DNA of 64,000 nucleotides, taken from assembly GCA_017619355.1 (NCBI GenBank), contig JAFZSO010000008.1:28201-92200 (forward strand), in the 5' to 3' direction. Shown piece by piece: positions 59,844 to 64,000 of the stretch. This DNA comes from Muribaculaceae bacterium (GTDB taxonomy: Bacteria > Bacteroidota > Bacteroidia > Bacteroidales > Muribaculaceae). The notes below the pieces were generated by a model. It had not been told where the DNA came from and made no database searches. It saw only the letters and a list, made by a program, of their open reading frames with translations. How positions within the stretch are numbered: position 1 is the first letter of the stretch; each line of letters begins with the position of its first letter. A program made the position numbers and the translations under genes.

Positions 59844-60779
59844 ATGAAAGGACTGGTCATTAAAAATACGGGCAGCTGGTATCTTGTGCGCACTCAGGCG
59901 GGCGAGACGGTGCCGTGCAAAATCAAGGGCACCTTCAGGCTCAAGGGGCTGCGCTGCACCAATCCCGTGGCTGTGGGCGATTGTGTTGATTTCGAACCCA
60001 AGCCCGATGGCACTGCTATGATCAAGAGCATTGAGCCGCGGCAGAACTACATCATTCGCCGTGCCAGCAACCTCTCGAAGGAATTCCAGATTCTGGCCTC
60101 GAACCTCTCGCAGACGGTGCTGGTGGCTACGCTCGTCAATCCTGAGACGAGTACCACCTTCATCGATCGCTTCCTGGCTACTGCCGAGGCCTATCGCGTG
60201 CCCGCCATCCTTGTCATCAACAAGATCGACCTGCTCACCAGTGACGACGACCGTGCACTGCTCGATGCGGTGGCTTACCTCTATCGCTCCATTGGTTATT
60301 CCGTGCATCTGCTCTCGGCCAAGACGGGCGAGGGCATCGATGCTCTGATGGCAGAGCTCACCGGCAAGGTGACGCTCTTCTCGGGCAACTCGGGCGTGGG
60401 CAAGTCGTCAATCATCAATGCACTCGTGCCCGACGCTCAGCTCAAGGTGGGCGATGTGTCGGCCTCGCACCACACGGGCATGCACACCACCACATTCAGC
60501 GAGATGCTCGACTTGCCCGGCGGCGGTGCCATCATCGACACCCCGGGCGTGAAAGGCTTTGGTACCATCGATTTTGAACGCGCCGAGGTGGCGCACTATT
60601 TCCCCGAGATTTTCAAGGTGAGCGCCAACTGTCGTTTCGGTAACTGTACCCACACCCACGAACCTGGCTGCGCCGTGATGGCGGCGGTCCAGGAGCATCG
60701 CATCAGCGAGTCACGCTACACCAGCTACCTGAGCATCCTCGACGACTCCGACCCCGACAAATACCGCAAGCCATTCTAG
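59844..60779 (+). CDS. rsgA: Ribosome small subunit-dependent GTPase A
   Basis: RsgA is a circularly permuted GTPase that checks late 30S ribosome maturation. The 311-residue protein has an OB-fold (1-65), then G4 NKID (126-129) before G1 GNSGVGKSS (181-189), G3 DTPG (232-235) and a C-terminal zinc knuckle with Cys263, Cys268, His270 and Cys276. The permuted motif order is diagnostic. A TTG at 59832 is inside the promoter box, so the ATG at 59844 is used and the mRNA is nearly leaderless. It is followed by a tandem GTTTAGA repeat. Confidence 0.95.
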   Translation: MKGLVIKNTGSWYLVRTQAGETVPCKIKGTFRLKGLRCTNPVAVGDCVDFEPKPDGTAMIKSIEPRQNYIIRRASNLSKEFQILASNLSQTVLVATLVNPETSTTFIDRFLATAEAYRVPAILVINKIDLLTSDDDRALLDAVAYLYRSIGYSVHLLSAKTGEGIDALMAELTGKVTLFSGNSGVGKSSIINALVPDAQLKVGDVSASHHTGMHTTTFSEMLDLPGGGAIIDTPGVKGFGTIDFERAEVAHYFPEIFKVSANCRFGNCTHTHEPGCAVMAAVQEHRISESRYTSYLSILDDSDPDKYRKPF

Positions 60780-60793
60780 GTCTAGAGTTGAGT

Positions 60794-60821
60794 GTTTAGA
60801 GTTTAGAGTTTAGAGTTTAGG
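60794..60821 (+). repeat. Four tandem 7-base units GTTTAGA
   Basis: Units at 60794, 60801, 60808 (all GTTTAGA) and 60815 (GTTTAGG), just after the rsgA stop, preceded by a partial GAGTTGA. Confidence 0.8.
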
Positions 60822-60827
60822 GGTGGA

Positions 60828-61292
60828 CTACTGTTTATTCTTTTTCTTCAGCACATAGATTGAGCCAATGATCAGGAAAAGCACGAAAGCTACTACCAAA
60901 AGAGTATTGAATCTGGTCCCATACTCGATTTTCAGCATGAAGATTCCGTAATCGATGGCAAAAAGCAAAGCACCGCCAGCAAGCCCCATGGCTATTGCCT
61001 GAACTGTTCTTTTGGGGTTGCTTTTCCATGTTTTCTCTTGAATGATTTGCTTGCCTATGTAAACCAGCGGAATGAGACCTATAATGATGGCAATCCACAT
61101 GACCGTCGATTGCTTGTCTGATTTCTCTTTTTGGGCATCTGCCGATTGCTGGTTTATTTGGTCCACTTGCTCCTGCACGGCACGGTATTTCCCGTCTTTG
61201 TCATAGCTTCCATACATCTCCTCGGGCGTAGGAGCTGCAAAAACTTGCAGGGCAAGCAAGGTCAAAACAACTGTTATCAATGCTTTCATCAT
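60828..61292 (-). CDS. Membrane protein with signal peptide, unknown function
   Basis: A 154-residue protein: a signal peptide (MMKALITVVLTLLALQVFAA), a short periplasmic acidic/Gln-rich stretch (GKYRAVQEQVDQINQQSADA), and three membrane helices (about 64-82, 99-117, 125-147, the last ending in KKKNKQ). I do not recognise the family. It overlaps the stop of the zinc-knuckle/WG gene by four bases (ATGA), which implies translational coupling and a shared function. Confidence 0.6.
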   Translation of the reverse strand: MMKALITVVLTLLALQVFAAPTPEEMYGSYDKDGKYRAVQEQVDQINQQSADAQKEKSDKQSTVMWIAIIIGLIPLVYIGKQIIQEKTWKSNPKRTVQAIAMGLAGGALLFAIDYGIFMLKIEYGTRFNTLLVVAFVLFLIIGSIYVLKKKNKQ

Positions 61293-62506
61293 CGGTCTCT
61301 TTGATCTATTGTGTTGCGCACTTGGTCTAAAGTATTGCCATCGGTTGGCGATACAACCTCCTCCATCGTCTCGGCATAAAAGGCACCAAATTGTGTGCCG
61401 TCACCCACAATGAAATACATACCCTTAGGTGTGAAGTAGGTGTTGACATGAGAATAGCCAGGTTGTATGAGCACATCGCCGCTGTCGGCGTCCAAGATTC
61501 CCATGTTTCCGTCAATCGTGAATTTTGCCAGGACACCGCGATTCGACGGACTGCGGTCGATCAGTTCAATGCGGTCGCACGCACAGGGGATAGTCTGATT
61601 TTCGACGCTGGCGATTGCACCATTGATAATGCCGTGACGCAACACGCCACGATCGTCGCGCAGTGTCACATCATAGAACTCATGCGTTTCGTTCCCTTGT
61701 TGAGCGACAACTACTTTCACGCTCTCATATTCTGGCTTAACGATGGCGTAACCGCCGGCATTGTACACGCCCCACTTGCCATTGAAGTCTCTTACCAGGA
61801 AAACATCCAGTCCGCTGGGCACCGAGGCTGGTTCAACCTTTGAGAATTGTCCCACTTCTTGTCCGTCGGAATCATAGAGCACCCATTGTTCCTCGCCGTT
61901 AGGAAATGTCTTGCCATAGGCGGTGGCCCAATTGCCGTAACCGAGTTTCTTGTCGTAGTTGCCCTTGATATCAACGCTCGAGAGGTGCTGATAGCTGGCA
62001 GGAGCAGGAGAGACCTCGGGAAGAGGTTTGGAATCTTCTAAAGTGTAATTGAGGTTAATAAATAATTTCAAATTGTCAACCATGCGTTTATAGTCCCACA
62101 AGGCTCTCTTTCGCTCGGCTTCGCTGCTGGCGTTTTCGGCCTTGGCCCTATATTCCTTGGCCCATTTTTGCATATTAATAATTTCACACCAGGGATGGTG
62201 AATCAGGCTTAGACAATGGCTGCAAGGCTTCTTTCCATTAACACCTACCTCATAGATTAATGTGTACTCCACAGACGACATCCCAGGCATCGGTGTGTAG
62301 TCCTTCAAATGTGATGAACTTGAAGAAGACGATTCCTCTTCCTTTGGTGCCTCATAATAGGGGCAACTGCTCTTGTGAGCTTCGCCCTTCTTCAGGTTCA
62401 CACCGCAATAAGCACAGGAGGGGTCGGGCGGCGTTGGAATCTGAGCGTAAGTTGTTGCAGCAAGCGCTCCCAATAAGGCAATTATCAATATTCGTTTCAT
62501 AGTCAC
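61289..62506 (-). CDS. Secreted protein with two CCHC knuckles and WG-like repeats
   Basis: The 405-residue protein has a signal peptide (about 1-21). It is followed by two possible metal knuckles, Cys31-Cys34-His44-Cys48 (CAYCGVNLKKGEAHKSSC) and Cys95-Cys98-His104-Cys107 (CSHCLSLIHHPWC), with a Ser-rich spacer between them, a helical stretch (EYRAKAENASSEAERKRALWDYKRM) and WG-like repeats (FNGKWGVYNAGGYAIVKPEYESV). The function is unknown. Exported zinc knuckles are uncommon. It is the middle gene of a three-gene operon: 6 bases after the EF-hand gene, overlapping the membrane gene by four bases. Confidence 0.65.
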   Translation of the reverse strand: MTMKRILIIALLGALAATTYAQIPTPPDPSCAYCGVNLKKGEAHKSSCPYYEAPKEEESSSSSSSHLKDYTPMPGMSSVEYTLIYEVGVNGKKPCSHCLSLIHHPWCEIINMQKWAKEYRAKAENASSEAERKRALWDYKRMVDNLKLFINLNYTLEDSKPLPEVSPAPASYQHLSSVDIKGNYDKKLGYGNWATAYGKTFPNGEEQWVLYDSDGQEVGQFSKVEPASVPSGLDVFLVRDFNGKWGVYNAGGYAIVKPEYESVKVVVAQQGNETHEFYDVTLRDDRGVLRHGIINGAIASVENQTIPCACDRIELIDRSPSNRGVLAKFTIDGNMGILDADSGDVLIQPGYSHVNTYFTPKGMYFIVGDGTQFGAFYAETMEEVVSPTDGNTLDQVRNTIDQRDR

Positions 62507-62512
62507 TTGGTT

Positions 62513-62971
62513 TTAATAAGAGAAAAACATCGCGCCCGGAGCGTCGGGGTTTAATACTCGCTTCACGAGTATCTCGCCGCTGTGCATGGGGTAGGCCAAC
62601 TTAGGAGTGCAGCCCACCGCAAGGATAATGGTCTTGAGGTTGTCGCTCTGGATGTTGACAAACTTCAAATTCCAGTTTTTGCTCAAATCTACAGTTTCCA
62701 GCTTGCTCTCACCCAGCCATAGTTTCTCCAGATTGGGAAACAAGGCAAGATCTTCGTAGGTTTGTACCTCAAACATGTCGGTGCGATATTGCGTGAGGTT
62801 CAGCGACTTGAGCGAGTCAGCTTCAGCTCGTGAAATGTGACCATCGCCGTCAGTGTCTCCATTGAGCAGGGCACGGCGCTCCACATTATGGTCGGCAAAA
62901 GTGAGGCTTTGTGCCCTTGCACTGAAGCCGATGAAGGCGCATATGACAAGAACAATAAATCCCAGCCGCAT
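62513..62971 (-). CDS. Small secreted protein with EF-hand loop and leucine-rich segment
   Basis: A 152-residue protein with a signal peptide (MRLGFIVLVICAFIGFSARA). Residues 39-50 (DTDGDGHISRAE) form a canonical EF-hand or dockerin-like calcium loop with ligands at positions 1, 3, 5, 7, 9 and 12. The following LEKLWLGESKLETVDLSKNW and LKFVNIQSDNLKTIIL resemble leucine-rich repeats. The start is placed at 62971 for the signal peptide; a GTG at 63076 lies in the promoter. It leads the operon with the zinc-knuckle and membrane genes. Confidence 0.65.
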   Translation of the reverse strand: MRLGFIVLVICAFIGFSARAQSLTFADHNVERRALLNGDTDGDGHISRAEADSLKSLNLTQYRTDMFEVQTYEDLALFPNLEKLWLGESKLETVDLSKNWNLKFVNIQSDNLKTIILAVGCTPKLAYPMHSGEILVKRVLNPDAPGAMFFSY

Positions 62972-63075
62972 CTTCCATCCTTTGCAGGAGTGTTGTGGGC
63001 TTATTCGGAATAGTTCCGTTTGTTGATTGTAGTCTTTATCTGAAATAAACATGGCGGGTATAGTATTACAATTCA

Positions 63076-63104
63076 CAAAGATACAATAATTATTGCAATA
63101 TCAA
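63076..63104 (-). promoter_or_regulatory. Promoter of the 62971-60828 operon
   Basis: TTG (63102-63104), 18 bases, TATCTTTG (63076-63083) on the minus strand. The leader to 62971 is about 100 bases. Confidence 0.6.
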
Positions 63105-63458
63105 TGTTTTTGCTCAAAAACTTTCCTATAGGTGCTAACGACTAGTTTTCAAACTATAGATTATTCTAATTAATCTGATTTTTGACGGCTCGGATTTCTA
63201 CGGAGTTGAGGAGTTAGGGAGGCACGGATGTCACAACAACAATGGAAGGATTTAGAGTGCCTTGGCGGGCAGAAATCTTCAATTGCAGTGGATAGTTTTG
63301 CCCTAGCGGGCACCGCGCCCCGGCCTGCGGTCGACAAAACGCTAAACTCCCACATGCGAGCTCGCTTCGCTCGGTTCAAGAACAAATCTTGCATTGATTT
63401 TTGGGGATGGAGGGAAGGGTGAAACTTTTGGGAAAGATGGGAAATTGTGGAAATTGGA
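63105..63458. other. Gene-free region with repeat remnants
   Basis: No credible gene. It holds the inverted copy of the 20-base element (63202-63221), a GCCC/GGGC hairpin near 63300-63311 and GC-rich blocks. Short Pro/Thr-rich frames on the minus strand are low-complexity artefacts. Confidence 0.55.
63202..63221 (-). repeat. Dispersed 20-base element, copy 2 (inverted)
   Basis: GGAGTTGAGGAGTTAGGGAG, the exact reverse complement of 11983-12002. Confidence 0.6.
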
Positions 63459-64000
63459 TTACCAGCCTTCGGGGGGGGTGTCGCTTGTGACGGGTTCTTC
63501 GTAGGCGCAGGGATCCCAGGGCTGGTCGTAAGGTTGGTCGTCGTCGTCGGGTTGGTCGTCGGGGTTATCGGAGTTCTCGGAGGACTCGGAGGGGTTTTCC
63601 TCGCACAAAGGGGCTGGCACGCTAAGCCGCTGTCGCGGTTCTTTTTCATTGTTGCAGAGTTCTGACGCCCCGACGGGGCTAATTGATGGTTGGGGATCTG
63701 TTACAGGGGTTGCGCCTGCGGCTTTACCCCTGCCTAAATTCTGCTCAGCCCTAACGGGCTTGTTGACGCGGGATTCCAGTTCTTGCGAGGGGGTGGACAC
63801 CGCACGCGCTGTCCCTACTGGTTCCTGTGAGGATTCGGGTTCCTGTGAGGGGGTGGATTCTTGAGGGGGGAGGTATGTGGGGAGGTTGATGAACTCGTCG
63901 GGTTTGATTTTGACGGAGAATTTAAGGTCGGGATAGTATTTGTAGGTCTGGCCGGTGGCGGGGTCGATGCGGCGCATGGGGAGCTGGTCGTCGTCAACGA
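63459..64000 (-). CDS. C-terminal part of an unidentified protein with repeat-derived tail (start outside window)
   Basis: The minus-strand frame is open from the right edge to the stop at 63459. The edge-proximal part reads DDQLPMRRIDPATGQTYKYY and LKFSVKIKPDEFINLPTYLP and looks like ordinary folded protein; I do not recognise it. Downstream of it the sequence is low-complexity: SQEPESSQEP repeats from an 18-base DNA repeat (63820-63850), then residues encoded by at least four palindromic modules, and an acidic end (DDQPDDDDQPYDQ). The frame stays open through all modules. An ATG at 63977 is probably internal because the frame continues upstream. It may be a mobile-element or cell-surface gene; this cannot be decided here. 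Confidence 0.5.
   Translation of the reverse strand, partial: VDDDQLPMRRIDPATGQTYKYYPDLKFSVKIKPDEFINLPTYLPPQESTPSQEPESSQEPVGTARAVSTPSQELESRVNKPVRAEQNLGRGKAAGATPVTDPQPSISPVGASELCNNEKEPRQRLSVPAPLCEENPSESSENSDNPDDQPDDDDQPYDQPWDPCAYEEPVTSDTPPEGW
63667..63850. repeat. Cluster of palindromic modules and an 18-base direct repeat
   Basis: Modules: GCCCC/GGGGC (63667-63679), CAGGGGT/ACCCCTG (63704-63732), AGCCC/GGGCT (63747-63760) and GGACA/TGTCC (63795-63814). GGTTCCTGTGAGG occurs at 63820-63832 and 63838-63850, period 18. All lie in frame within the minus-strand open frame. Confidence 0.7.

Noticed and set aside
63170-63649. Minus-strand Pro/Thr-rich frame of 159 codons
   Set aside because: Low-complexity reading in another frame of repeat-rich DNA; overlaps the better-supported frame ending at 63459.

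Overview
The window comes from a member of the Bacteroidales, most likely Muribaculaceae or Prevotellaceae; family level is inference. Supporting signs are the Bacteroidetes sigma-70 promoter form (TTTG, 19-21 bases, TAnnTTTG) upstream of about 25 genes, very few Shine-Dalgarno sequences, and lineage-typical families: DUF3244, DUF4298, DUF3109, DUF5715, a type IX secretion plug protein, the lipoprotein-type TamL beside TamB, and an Nfn-type transhydrogenase. There are no rRNA or tRNA genes, CRISPR arrays or intact insertion sequences.

Layout. 1-5020 (minus): a six-hairpin glycosidase lipoprotein followed by a tricorn-type protease cut by the left edge. 5391-11537 (plus): an AT-rich accessory cluster with a membrane TPR regulator, a DUF3244 protein, a large secreted C13/legumain-fold protein that has lost its catalytic dyad but carries a type IX-like C-terminal sorting domain, and another secreted protein with a short version of that tail. 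11538-12616 is gene-free and rich in hairpins and repeats. 12617-16757 (plus): parE-coaD-S41 protease. 16842-33900 (minus): a small secreted protein with a stand-alone CHASE2 sensor protein, typA, nfnB-nfnA, a heterodimeric ABC exporter, tamL and tamB. 34125-41528: DUF5715, tatC-tatA, a GH3 beta-glucosidase, fabD, DUF4298, VanZ, rplS and small proteins. 41761-49530: an HTH protein fused to a decayed DNA methyltransferase, the T9SS plug protein, a Ca2+/Na+ antiporter with an AAA-CYTH protein, then folP-cdaA-DUF3109-GH53. 49604-54365 (minus): pepC, an ECF S component, an Fe-S aldo/keto reductase, two secreted proteins. 54594-60779 (plus, one minus gene): gpmI, yitT, an OprP-type porin, a secreted protein, a small winged-helix protein and rsgA. 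60828-62971 (minus): a three-gene secreted/membrane operon of unknown role. 62972-64000: repeat-rich DNA and a gene end built partly from palindromic repeat modules.

How it fits together. Most of the window is housekeeping and envelope biogenesis (Tat, TamL/TamB, T9SS plug, CdaA). Secreted products, including proteins with C-terminal tails, would be customers of those systems. The most unusual items are the dead protease-fold cargo and its regulator, the HTH-pseudo-methyltransferase, the AAA-CYTH fusion, the CHASE2 pair, the leaderless rsgA transcript, and in-frame palindromic repeats at the right edge. Domain calls were made by eye from sequence motifs; no database search was run.
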